DNA from: Copromyces sp. CBS 386.78
Taxonomy: Eukaryota; Ascomycota; Sordariomycetes; Sordariales; Sordariaceae
DNA: 64,000 bases
Assembly: GCA_030685235.1 (NCBI GenBank)
Contig: MU839116.1
Coordinates: 1-64,000 of the forward strand
Direction: 5' to 3'
Shown: positions 10,700 to 20,988 of the stretch, piece after piece
Layout of the letters: the number at the start of each line of letters is the position of its first letter
Position numbering within the stretch: the first letter of the stretch is position 1
Made by a program: the position numbers and the translations under genes
Notes under the pieces: model-generated
What the model saw: the letters and a program-made list of their open reading frames with translations, nothing else
The model's database searches: none
Told to the model about the DNA's origin: nothing

Positions 10700-11767
10700 A
10701 TGGAGCATCCCAAACTTAACATTCACCCTCCCCTCATCAACACCCCCTGCCCCGCGGCCACCACCTTCCACGACCTCCTTGCTCTCTGGGAATGCCCTTC
10801 CACCGGCGCCATAACTACCCGCACCTCACTCATCTCCGGCTTCCCTCACGACGATGACGAAAATCTCTATATCTTCTACGACTCTACCTCTCACGCCGCC
10901 TCCTCATCCACCAACCCTTCACCTTCCCAGACCACTTCAACTCAAAACGCCACCCTCAACACCCTCGGCTACAGCCCCCTTCCCCTCTCAACTTACCTCT
11001 CCTACGTCAGCACCATTGCCACTTCCCATTCACGTCTCAACACCCGGCCTAAGACAATAATCATTTCTGTAACCGGCTCCTCTAACGACGTAGCAGACTG
11101 CTACATCCGCATCGCCCGTCTCCAGTCAAAAATCCTCCGCTTTTCTCTTCAAGACCAAAAAGTGCCGGTGCCGCTGGCAATGGAAATCAACCTCTCCTGC
11201 CCAAACATTCCGCACCATCCTCCCCCCGCTTACTCCCGCGAAGCGTTGACTGAATATCTCGAGTCCCTCACCGGCGCTATTCAGGGCGCACGCGAGAAAG
11301 AAAACCTGCCGAGGATTCCCGTGGGGCTGAAGACGCCACCGTATACCTACGAGACGCAGTTCCTGGGGTTGATGGAGGCGTTGGAGGCCTCCTCGTCAGC
11401 GGCGGAGGAAGGATGTCCGATTAGCTTCATCACCGCTACCAACACCCTTGGTTCATGTCTGGCTTTTGCGGATGATGGAACAGTAGCGTTGCCAAGTGAC
11501 TTGGGGACGGGCGGGCTAGCCGGCGCCCCATTGCATCCCTTAGCGCTGGGGAACGTGAGGACCCTCAGAAAAATGCTGGATGACAGGGAGGAAAAGCTGG
11601 GATGTCGGGTGCAGGTTATTGGCGTCGGAGGGGTGATGGATACAGCAGGGTATAGGAGGATGAGGATGATGGGAGCAGATGTGGTCGGTTTAGCCAGCGG
11701 GCTGTTGTTGAAGGGGACCGAGGTTTTTGGGGAGATTGAAAGAGGGTTGGGGAAGGATGGGTGGTGA
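10700..11767 (+). CDS. Dihydroorotate dehydrogenase family protein, class 1A-like
   Basis: An intronless frame of 355 codons from ATG. It shows the FMN-barrel signatures of dihydroorotate dehydrogenases: NLSCPN with the cysteine of class 1A enzymes (class 2 mitochondrial enzymes have serine), VGLKTPPY, NTLGSCL, GGLAGAPLHPLALGNVR and IGVGGVMD near the phosphate-binding end. There is no mitochondrial targeting or transmembrane segment, so I infer a soluble, fumarate-type enzyme like yeast Ura1 rather than the respiratory-chain-linked pyr-1 product. A Ser/Thr-rich insertion of about 25 residues follows residue 60, and the protein is longer than typical class 1A enzymes. The physiological substrate is therefore inferred. 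A true dihydroorotase gene lies 16 kb to the right. Confidence 0.85.
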   Translation: MEHPKLNIHPPLINTPCPAATTFHDLLALWECPSTGAITTRTSLISGFPHDDDENLYIFYDSTSHAASSSTNPSPSQTTSTQNATLNTLGYSPLPLSTYLSYVSTIATSHSRLNTRPKTIIISVTGSSNDVADCYIRIARLQSKILRFSLQDQKVPVPLAMEINLSCPNIPHHPPPAYSREALTEYLESLTGAIQGAREKENLPRIPVGLKTPPYTYETQFLGLMEALEASSSAAEEGCPISFITATNTLGSCLAFADDGTVALPSDLGTGGLAGAPLHPLALGNVRTLRKMLDDREEKLGCRVQVIGVGGVMDTAGYRRMRMMGADVVGLASGLLLKGTEVFGEIERGLGKDGW

Positions 11768-12114
11768 TGAGGTCCGGGAAAAGATCAAGGAGAGAAGAGA
11801 GGGCGGGATAGAGGGAAGCCGTGAGGAAGTGAAAATCAGAGTGAGAGAAATGAAACAAGGCTGGCATAGCTCCTTATCCGTTGAAAGTACCCGTTGGTGA
11901 GGCGGCCAGTCCTTTTAGTCTCTGATTTCCGTGTTAAAAAGCTACTCTCGGTATCTGAAGGCATTATCGTCCAAGATTTTCCAGTCAGCCACAAAAAAAA
12001 AAAAAAAAAAAAAAAAAGAAGAGATGTCAGCCGAGAAACAAGAAGTTTTGTTTCGATATCAACAAAAAATGAAAAAGGGTAAAGTGGGAAAAATGCAAAA
12101 AGAAGAGAATGCGT
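11768..12114. other. Intergenic spacer before tRNA-Phe
   Basis: 3' flank of the preceding gene. The right part serves as downstream sequence of the minus-strand tRNA and holds T-runs on that strand (TTTTT at two places within 40 nt of the tRNA end), suitable RNA polymerase III terminators. Confidence 0.55.
11993..12017 (+). repeat. Poly(A) run of 25
   Basis: An uninterrupted run of 25 A residues lies between the dihydroorotate dehydrogenase-like gene and the tRNA. No retroelement sequence or target duplication is visible beside it, so I treat it as a simple homopolymer; its exact length may be a sequencing artefact. Confidence 0.9.
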
Positions 12115-12203
12115 TGCGGTTTGTGTGGATCGAACACACGACCTTCAGATTTATGAGTGAAGTGGACTTCAGTCTGACGCTCTCCCAACTGAGCTAAACC
12201 CGC
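12115..12203 (-). tRNA. tRNA-Phe (anticodon GAA) with a 16-nt intron
   Basis: On the minus strand the sequence folds as a complete tRNA: acceptor GCGGGTT/AACCGCA-type stem, A box TAGCTCAGTTGGGAGAG, anticodon stem TCAGA/TCTGA with loop CTGAAGA, and B box GTTCGATCC. The exons total 73 nt (12203..12167 and 12150..12115). The intron (12166..12151) sits at the canonical place, one base 3' of the anticodon. CCA is not encoded. T-rich terminator sequence follows. Confidence 0.96.
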
Positions 12204-12892
12204 ATTGATGATGAAACAGCCTTTTGGTTCCACATAAGTAGTTACCCAGACTTCGGGGTTACTGTCCCTTCAAGGATGAGAGGTCATCGCCGGTGTCGTC
12301 CACGCTGCCCCTTGGATTTGAGAGGTGCTGGATATGAGCGATTATAACTCAGATTCAAGTGAAGATGGGATTGGCTGTCCCGGAAGGCGGCACACTGCAG
12401 CCTCATCCGTCGCTCGTGAAACAGACAGACACGCGTACCTACCTAAGTATTTGACTTTGAGCGCACAATCAAGGCTTTCATCGCCGTCAATTCATCATAT
12501 TATTAGGATAACTCCTCCGGCTCATTCGGTGAAGAGCTTCTCACACGGTAGATGGACAGACATGTTATAGATGCAAAACACAACAAAATGAGTGATCAAA
12601 CCATCTTTCCCCGACTTGGTATTCCCAACGACCATCTCCCAGACCAAGAAACCATAACCATAGGTACCTAGAGGTACCTGCCTAATTATAAACCATGAAG
12701 CGCCAATACGCCCAACCAATCTTCCAATATCCACCACTCCCCTAAACCATTCCTCACGTGGTATAAAAAAAAATACAGAAAAACCCTTTCCCTTATTCAA
12801 CATGGTATGTTACGCATGTATTATACTCCAACAATAACAACCTTTCCCCAACCCAGCGATATTCCAACCATACATCCTCCGAGACCGAAAAA
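12204..12892. other. Intergenic spacer (tRNA-Phe / mrc1 3' end)
   Basis: Contains the tRNA's upstream flank and the 3' flank of mrc1. No ORF of note and no repeat seen. Confidence 0.5.
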
Positions 12893-15800
12893 CTACTCAA
12901 ACTCCCCCTTCCCAAATACCCCCCTAACACTCTCCCCCCTCCCCTCCACCCCCCTCCACTTCCTTGCCTCCCTCCTCTTCTCCGCCTCCGCCACCTTCGC
13001 CCTCCGCTCGTTCTCTCTCGCAAAGTAATTGACCCCCGACATCTTGCCCGCCGTCCTTTTGATCTTGACGTCCTCGCCGAACCCACCTGCGTTGCCCGCT
13101 GCTGCCGCTTTGGTGTTGGTGTAGGGGTTGGTTGTCGTCGACAAGGACACTGATGCTGAGGGGCCACCTGTAGTGGTAGAGGATGATGATGCGGATGCGG
13201 ACGCCGAGAGAGCGGATGAGTTGGTTGTTGCGCGCCGTAAAAGAGCGGGGACTTTGAATGCTGATTGTGATAGGGAGGAGGAGGGGGCTGCGAAGGCGAG
13301 TTTGGATTGGTTTGTTGTGGAAGAGGAGGAGGAGGAGTTGCGCTTGAGGGAGATGCGGTCTACGATGGCTACGGAGCCGGTGCGGCGGGGGTTGGTGGTG
13401 ATGGTCGTCGGCTTGGTGTATGAGTGGTCTTGTCGGGGCTCCTTGCCGGGGGTGGCGGGGATGCTGTCCTCTTCGTCGTCGGAACCGAGAACCGTGGCGG
13501 GGATGACGGAGGACGTGTGTGGTTCGTCTAGGAGGTTAGACAAACTCTCGCGGATTTCGCCCAGGTTAGCTGGTTTGCGGCCAGTCTTTGTCCGGCGGGG
13601 GTTCGTGGAGGTTGTCGTCTGCGGCTGGGTAGCCGGGATGGTCTTGTCTTTACTAGAGGGCTGAGACTCTTGTGTCTCAGGGATGACAGAAGAGGGCTTG
13701 TCCGCAGGAGGGCCAAAGAGGAAATCCATCTCGTCGTCGCTGCCACGATCCTCAATGGACTTGAGGAACGCTTTCGTCTTCGGGTTCTCGGCGACCTTGC
13801 TGATGCGCTCATCAGCCAGAAGAGCCCGCTGCATCTTGGCAAACTGTCGCCTCTTCATACGGCGACGAGCCTCGCCGCCATCGTCCTCGTCTGAAAGGTC
13901 GTCCCACTCGCCGCCCTCGCCGCGGGCACGCTTGCGACGAAGCATTCCCGTGGTGATATCATGGAAGAGCTTCTCGACTTGTTTCTCGTCCGAGGCCCGT
14001 TCACGGTCGCTGTGCTTTTTGTTAGCTTGACTTACACCTCACTCACGACTATTGGGTCAACTCACGCATAAAAAGCAGCCAACTTCCTCTCGTCCCCCTC
14101 CCCAGCCTTCGTCTCATCATCAATCATCTCCTTGACCAACTCCTCATCCTCCTCATCACTACTACCCTCCCCATCAATACCACCCAACCCAGCATACTCA
14201 TCCTCAGACTCCTCAGCCTGCTCCTCTACCATCTCCCTCGCCTTACTCTTCTTCTTCAGCTCTTTCAGCCTCTTCTCCCTCTCAGCCGCTCTCTTCATCT
14301 TTTCAAAAGCCGATTTGGCCTTCTCAGCCTCACGGCCATCATCAACGTCACCAGCATCTTCCATCTCCTGATCCCCATCCTCTTCGTCGTCCATTGTGGA
14401 CGCATTAAACAATGCAGACCCAGTAATCACATCTCCTCTTCTCCTCAATCTCTCCAACGGCCTTTGCTTCAGAGGGCTGTTCATCTCACCAACACTACCA
14501 ACACTTCCACTTCCGCTTCCACCAGGCGTCGACCTCGATGCAGTCATAGACGCACTATTATACCTGCCCCTCTGACCACCACCACTAACCAGGACAGTCT
14601 CAACCGTCGAATGCGGCGGCAGCGACGGTGGCAGCGGCGCAACATCAACAAACCTCTGCTTCAACGGCGTATAATCCTTATACCCCTGATCTTGCGTAGG
14701 CTCGATGAGCTCCGACCCTTGCGTCATGTTAAACACGGCCCGCGTCTGGTTCTGGTTCAGCAGCAAGCTATCGAAGCCGTGCATCTGAGACTCGGACTGG
14801 GAGAAGCCGAGCTGGACGCCGCCTTGGGTTTCCAATGCCGCCTGGGTCTCCTCCTCCTTGTCTTTATGGCGAGTAGTTCTAGTGAGGGAGGGTTGGCTGT
14901 CGAGGATCATATCCTCTTCTTCTTCTGGATGCTGCTGGCCTGCGGTTTGGGAAAAGTTGGAGTCGGGCATGTCGGTGAGGTCGATGTCGAAGGTGGGACG
15001 CGGTTGGGAGGGGGGACTGCCGCCGAATTGGGAGGGTGAGCCCGGTTGGCTGTCGTCCATGGTTCCGGCGAAGATTTGGGTGAGACCGAGGCCGGCGGGT
15101 TGGGCGATGGGGACGGGGAGGCCGGGGATGAAATTCTTGCGTGCGGAACGCAGGACGGACGTGGGAACGCTGGGAGAGCCAGAGCGAAGGGCTGATGTGG
15201 GCGACTTGGGGAAGCGTTGCTTTGGTCGGGGAGTCTCTTCGATGCGCTGCTTAGACGATACGACTTGCTCCTGTTCGTCCTCGTCCTCGTCATCATCGGA
15301 GAGAACAACGATCTGCTTCCGTGGCCGACGGCGGACAGTCTTGGTGCTAGGCAGCTCATCCTCATCCTCGTCCTCGTCGTCTTGCTTTTCAGCGTTTTCT
15401 TCCCCAGACTCACCAGCGCTCTCGTCAAAGAGTGCACCAGCCGGATCAGCCTCAGCCATATCCTCATCCTCATCCTCATCCCCGCCTTCACCACCATCTT
15501 CTTCCTCCTCCTCCTCACTCCCCGAAAGCTCAATAGCCTCGGGTTCCTCTTTGTCATGATCCCCCTTCTCACTCCCCACAAAGCTCTCATCATCGTCATC
15601 CTCACTATCATCCCACCCAAGTGGATCCTCCTCCCCATTCGCCTTCCTCTTCTTCCTCTCCTCCCTCGCATCCTCCCTCTCCCTCTGCATAATCTCCTCC
15701 GCCTCCCTCCTCGCCCTGGCAACGATATCCTCCACCTCCTGCATCTCCTTCGCCCTCTCCTCGGCAGTCAACACCACCACGCCCTTGGCTCTCAGCATCT

Positions 15801-17412
15801 CCAGGTGCTCTTCGCGCTCGCGCTTGGCTTGCGCCCTGGCGCGTTGCAGGAGAGTCATCTCGAGCGCGCCGGACGTCATGGCGGGTGGTTGGTGCTTGGA
15901 GAGGTGTTGTTTGTTTTTGGGCAGAGGAGCGGCGGGGAGTTTTTCGGGGTCGTCGATGTGCGCTAGTTTGCGGAGCATCTGTAGTGGGCGGGGTTCGCGG
16001 GTTTGGTTGAGGGGGACGCGGTCGAAGATGGCGTCGATTTTGGATTTGCGGGTTTGGGGCTTGACTTGAAGCTCGTCGTCGTCGTCATCATCGTCCAGTG
16101 AGATGGTGTTGGCTTGGAGGGAGGAGGGCTGGAGTGGGAATTTCACGCGAACGTTGTGTTTTACTTTGGGGAGGGAAGCGGCCATCTTGGCTTGGTCTTC
16201 GGCTTCGAAATCGGCGGCGGTAGCTTTGCCTTTACCCTTGTCGAGCTTCTTCCTTTGGGTGACAGCCTCTTGGAGGGTGGGCAGTTCTCCGCCCGAGTTC
16301 TCTTCTAGAAGGAGGTCGCCAGTGGATGTGGCCAGCTCTTCCACTGTTTTGTCGGGCTGCTTGTTTCCCACTGGTGGAGAGCTTGGTGGCGTCTCCTTCT
16401 CTGGTACTTTCTCTGTATCACTTGGCCTTGACGTCGCCGCCGACTCAGGCCTACTAGGCTCTTTCGCTGGCTTCTCTGTAGTCGCCGCCTGGGCAGCAGC
16501 GGCACCAGCAGGTCTGAAGTTGAACCTCTCGAACAGTGTTGCCTTTGTAATCTTGTTCTTGACCTTGGGTTCGTGTGCCAGTTGTAGCTCTCTCGCCATG
16601 CGCTGTGTCTCCCTGTTCATATCCTCCAGCGCCTTCTTGCTGGCCTTTCGTTGTGAAGGCCTCTTTGTAGCAGCCTTTTGTGTAAGCTTTCGGCCGCCCT
16701 CGTCGTCGTCGTCGTCCCCGTCCAAAGACATACGGTCGTCAGCTGCCATTGCTGCCCGTCGTTCGGCCTTCTTTCGTTCTTCTTGGGCTTCTCTCGCCTC
16801 ACGCTCTTTGCGCTTCTTCTCCACAAGTGCCTGGAAACGAGGGTTCTTCTGGAGGTTGCCGATGCTGGGGAACTCTTCATCGTCGCTTGCTATGCCATCT
16901 TCAGGACGGTCTGAGGGTTTCGCAGGCGACACAAAGAGGCCTGGAGAATTGGGCGCGTGGGCTGCTTGTTTCTCGGGAGAGACGAAGAGGCCGGGCGAGG
17001 CAGCGGTCGGTTCATCTCGTGGCTTGGGTTCGGGTGTCGCGGTACGCCTTCGCGGTCGTTGTTGGAGCTTCCTCGGGCGGGTAGTTACAATCTCGTCGTC
17101 TTCTTCATCATCATCACCATGGTCGTCTCGGAGGGTGCTCTTGGCCATAGGAGGATTCGCTGGTCGCTTCGGGGTATCATCTCTCATCTCCTCGTCGGAT
17201 TCGGACTCTGATTCGGGAGCCGGGTTGCTCTTTGACAGCATTCCGGCAGCAAATCTGCCTCTTGGTCGCAGGATCTCGTCGTCCACTTCATCGGAGCTGT
17301 CAGACATGTTGACATCAGACTGATCAGCGTTGAAGACTGGCGACGTAGGTGTTGCGCTACGCGATCTAGAAGCGCGTCCTGGCGAAGTGGAAGAAGAGGC
17401 CGAAGCAGCCAT
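12893..17412 (-). CDS. mrc1: Mrc1/claspin replication-checkpoint mediator, with an apparent frameshift in exon 2
   Basis: Mrc1 travels with the replisome and relays ATR/Mec1 signals to the Rad53/Cds1 kinase. Exon 1 (17412..14066) encodes 1115 codons of mostly disordered, acidic, coiled-coil sequence with many SQ/TQ sites. The C-terminal exon (from 14010 to the stop at 12893) carries the conserved claspin tail: LAAFYADRERASDEKQ, VEKLFHDITTGMLRRKR and RRMKRRQFAKMQRALL. The intron 14011..14065 (GTGAGT...CACAG) joins AFYA to DRERA. However, the two conserved blocks DEKQ and VEKLFHD are in different frames, separated by one extra base in the AAA at 13981..13979. As written, translation would stop at 13961..13959 after about 1132 residues. 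An alternative acceptor at 13986 (GAG) restores the frame but deletes DRERASDE. Confidence 0.88.
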
Positions 17413-18367
17413 TGTGGCCGCTGGTATGAGGGGTTCGGTATTAGTGTTGATGTTGAGTATTCTGCATCACGGTTTTGTCCAGGAAATAGACGCAAGGATC
17501 TTGAGAAGGAAGATCAAGAAAGATTAGGTATAGAGGTGTTGTGGTGTAAGTGCTATGGTTCACTAGGTTGCCAAATAGAAAGCGACTGGCCCACTATCTT
17601 TTAGTGATAAAGTGGGTTAATGGCTCTGATGTGGTGGGGAAAACGCGTCAAATGACGGCCTCAAGTGGGTGGAAGGCGTGTCGTGCAGATCGTATTCAGC
17701 GCGCTAAAGTGCCTCTAGGGTTCACAAAGGGGTTAAATTGCCTAGCGTGGACCAAAGTAAACATGTGGCGCCTGTTTATTCCTATTTACCCCTGAATGCA
17801 CATGTTGTCAACCAGTTCATGCTTCAGTGAACCCTCTTCAACACCAGACTCCAAGTCTCCATGACACCTTGAAGGGAGCTTCTAAATATGATTTAGCTTA
17901 TTGATGCATCGAGGTTAGTCTGATATCAGTAGCCAGATATAAAGCCAAACGCACTTTGCATAACCGTATTCTCATTGCGCCAAGGTACTGCGTAGAGGCA
18001 GCCTCTCTGCCATACCGCTTCCAATGCCACTTCACTGGTACCCCTAACAAGCCATCGAGAGAGACACGCGGAGAAGACAAACATGGTTTAGGGTATCGTC
18101 GGTAAGAAAAAAAATACAAGCAAAAGGATAAACGCTCTGTCTCTTTCTCCAGCAAAGGGATCCGGCATCCAGTGCTCTCCTCCACATTTCCAACGCCTCA
18201 GAGAACCAGATACCAAAAAGTGGAATTCAACCAGTAACCGACCTGTGCTTTTTAGTACGATAAAACGCCGCCGCACCGTATGTTGAATGCAGGGCAAAAG
18301 CTGCCCAGTGATGGCATGTAACGCCAGTCGCCCTTTGTAGAAAAATATTCCACCGTGCCCACAAGTA
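17413..18367. other. Promoter region of mrc1 and 3' flank of hfi1
   Basis: About 950 bp between two genes on the same strand. An MluI-type cell-cycle box (ACGCGT, 17644..17649) lies 232 bp upstream of the mrc1 ATG, which would suit an MBF-regulated replication gene, but one copy is weak evidence. Frames here are antisense or random. Confidence 0.45.
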
Positions 18368-19935
18368 TCAGCCCACGGCGAGGCATGTATCCAAAACGCT
18401 GTTGAGAAAGTCCCCATTCTCGGGGTCTGCCCCTTCCCAAGGCATATCGTCATCGTCATTGTCAATGTCCATGGTATCCTCATGGTTGACGCCATTGGGT
18501 AATGGTCCATCTGGCTTGCCGTTGGCCACCACCATTCCACCCATCTCAACATCTCCGTCCGTGGTCCGTCGTACTTCCCGCCCGTCCATGTATGTGTGAT
18601 CGTCCCAGTTTTCGAGCTCCCCTTCCCTATAGTCGTAGATGACCGACTTGGCGACAATCGGAAAGTTTGCTAGTCCGCAGTCACCCATCTCCAGCGCAAT
18701 CCGGAAGTCTGCCATGCCCAGAGGCCCGCGCTCGCTGGCGGCTTTAGCTTCCACCGGCAACAAGCCGCTCTTATCGCGTGTTACCTCGCCCCTCTGGAAA
18801 GCCTCTTCTTCCTTCTGCAGCTTGCGCCGGTACTTGTGTGTTTGGATCCAAGCATTACCTGCTCCGAAACCGGCGTTCCCCGAGTCGCCAGGGCCGTTGC
18901 ATCTCGTTCGGCTGAAGATCGAGGACATGACTTGCTTGATAAACGTTTCCGTGGCTATTGACATGAACTGAGCGGCTTCTGGCGCGTGACCGCCCGAGAG
19001 ACCGGCCTCGTAGCAGATGGGAAGCATCTTGGCCTCGATGTTGCTGACATCTGGGAACTCTCCGGACTCGACGGCCAGCGGCTGCGCATATCGTTTCCGG
19101 ATTTCCAAGTCATAGTCTGTAAGAAGAGACAAAGTCAGCAACATGTGGATATTTTGTTTGTGAATGGACCAAGACTTACTCATCCGGCTGAGACCTCCTG
19201 CGGCGCTTGCCGGTACCTCGGCCGTCTTGACGATAGACTTGTTTCTAGAGTGGTCAGTGAACACACTAGAGAGCGACTCGTATGGATCGAACTGTATCAA
19301 GTGTCGTTAGTACTCGAGTCAACAGAAGCTGGGAGCGTGTTTCACATACGTCGTTATGGGCGAGGTCTTTGATACGTCGCCTGTCCCTGCTGGGAAGTTG
19401 CATGACCTCTCCCTTCAACCGCCTTTCTGCAGCATCACCAGACACTGGCTTGTTGGACGTGTTGTTTGAGGGTTTATCATTTGCGCTGACCCAAGGCGCA
19501 AGGCCCTGGTCAGGCATTTCTCGAGTGACATTTCCGTATATAGCAGCTACGAGCTGGTTGTGAAGGTGCTCCTTGGAACCATCGGGAGAGGCCAATATCG
19601 GGTCGATGCGCGCAGTGAGCTCGGCTTGGTTGAGACGGCCTAAAAACGACAATTGTTAGTCCCGGGGCATGGCAAGGAAGGGCAGCATGTCTGAGGGGAG
19701 ACAAACCAAGGAGAAAGTTGCCAACGGCTTCCTTGTAAACGTTCCATTGTTCCAGGCCAATGGTTGCCCTAAGGGCGGTATAGATGGGTTCAAGATCAAT
19801 GCGGGCCGGTATTAGTTGGCTTGTCTTGGGCTTCTGTAATGGAGGAACGGAAACATTTAAGGATTTTGTAGCTAGAATAGGAGTCGAGAGGTGAACGGAT
19901 GGCCGACTGAGGGCCGCGGGATTTATGTCGACCAT
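18368..19935 (-). CDS. hfi1: SAGA complex transcriptional coactivator Hfi1/Ada1
   Basis: The model is complement(join(18368..19116,19180..19291,19350..19639,19707..19935)), 459 residues, in frame throughout. Hfi1/Ada1 is a histone-fold subunit that holds the SAGA histone acetyltransferase together with Spt7. The family signature is clear: [45 protein letters not shown] and [10 protein letters not shown] in the first 160 residues. A second conserved block [17 protein letters not shown] contains the histone-fold region, and the C-terminus is acidic. All three introns are GT-AG; the third (19117..19179) is 63 nt and stop-free, so a retained form would add 21 residues in frame. The gene is divergent from GCP3. 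Confidence 0.93.
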
Positions 19936-20988
19936 GTCGGCAGGTGTGGCTGTTCACAGAGTGGCTGTGGATATATGTCGGTTTGGAGATGCCGTCGAGG
20001 TCGAATATCCGGACCGGAGCCGGAACCGGAAGAGGAGGGCGGACCGTTGACCTCGGCGGAGGAGGAGAAGGGAGGCTGACTCTCTCTTGGTGTCCGCCAG
20101 AAAGAACCTCGCCGGGTCAGGCCACTTCTCCAAGCACCCAAGCAATGAAGTCGAAGCAGATGATGGTTTCCTTTCCTCCCGAACAAGGGCTCTTCGGTAT
20201 GTTGTCGCCTCGGTATGCGCACTTCAGAAGGGAAGTGTGATTGATGCCCCTGCGTACAATGGCGTCAGACCCAGTCGCGTGCGAAGCAGCAGCAGCACAA
20301 TTGCAACGCGGGAATAAGATCATCTGGGCCCGAAACCGTCGGTTATTGTTATGCGATCGCGAATCCGGGCTCACACTGATGGATTGAGCATCCTGTCGTC
20401 GGGCAATGGATGGCGTTTTAGAGTGACAAAAGGTTGGTCGTTGGACGGTTGGAAGTCTGACTCTTTGGTGGTCAAGTCACTGCTTTCCGGTTGTCGTTGG
20501 ATTTGGGGAAGTCGGGTGTTCTGGAAAGTGCCCTGAAAAGGTGCCCTGAATGAGGACCTTGCACCCTAGACACGGGTGCTAAAGGGGCCTTTGGAGGCGG
20601 GTTTGGGGTAACAGCGTGCTTCTGTTACTGAGTACAAAGCAGCTCATCTGGCATTTGCCTCGGCTACAAGTACCTCGCCATCTTTCAGTTCAACAATGCG
20701 CCTAGTGTAAGCATCTCCAAGTCGACCACAGCTGGGGCTGGAAGAGCTCGATCAAACCAACAACCTAGATCAACACCACTGCATCACCGTTTGTCGCGTC
20801 TTGTAGCGCGTCCTCTCTCTCCGGCCGGCAACACCACAAACCCACCTGCGCTACCACTTTGTTTGTGTTTACGAAATCCAAGCAAGCAAAGGGAAAACTG
20901 AAGAAGGGCAAGGAAGGAAGGAAAAAAGATGTGATGGGCATTCAACTAGACGCCGCCAATTCCACCCACACCCCCAGACAATGCAACA
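19936..20988. other. Divergent promoter region (hfi1 / GCP3)
   Basis: About 1 kb separating divergent starts. No repeat, RNA gene or credible ORF. An ATG at 20981 begins a 24-codon upstream ORF that overlaps the GCP3 start. Confidence 0.5.

Noticed and set aside
11993..12017. Poly(A) run as the tail of a retrotransposed gene or LINE
   Set aside because: No target duplication and no cDNA-like or LINE sequence upstream on the plus strand.
16103..17323. A 406-codon plus-strand frame over mrc1
   Set aside because: Antisense to a Ser/Asp/Glu-rich gene; it reads as low-complexity Ser/Phe with no domain.
18088..18657. A 189-codon minus-strand frame at the end of hfi1
   Set aside because: Out of phase with the conserved Hfi1 exon, which ends in a clean stop at 18368.
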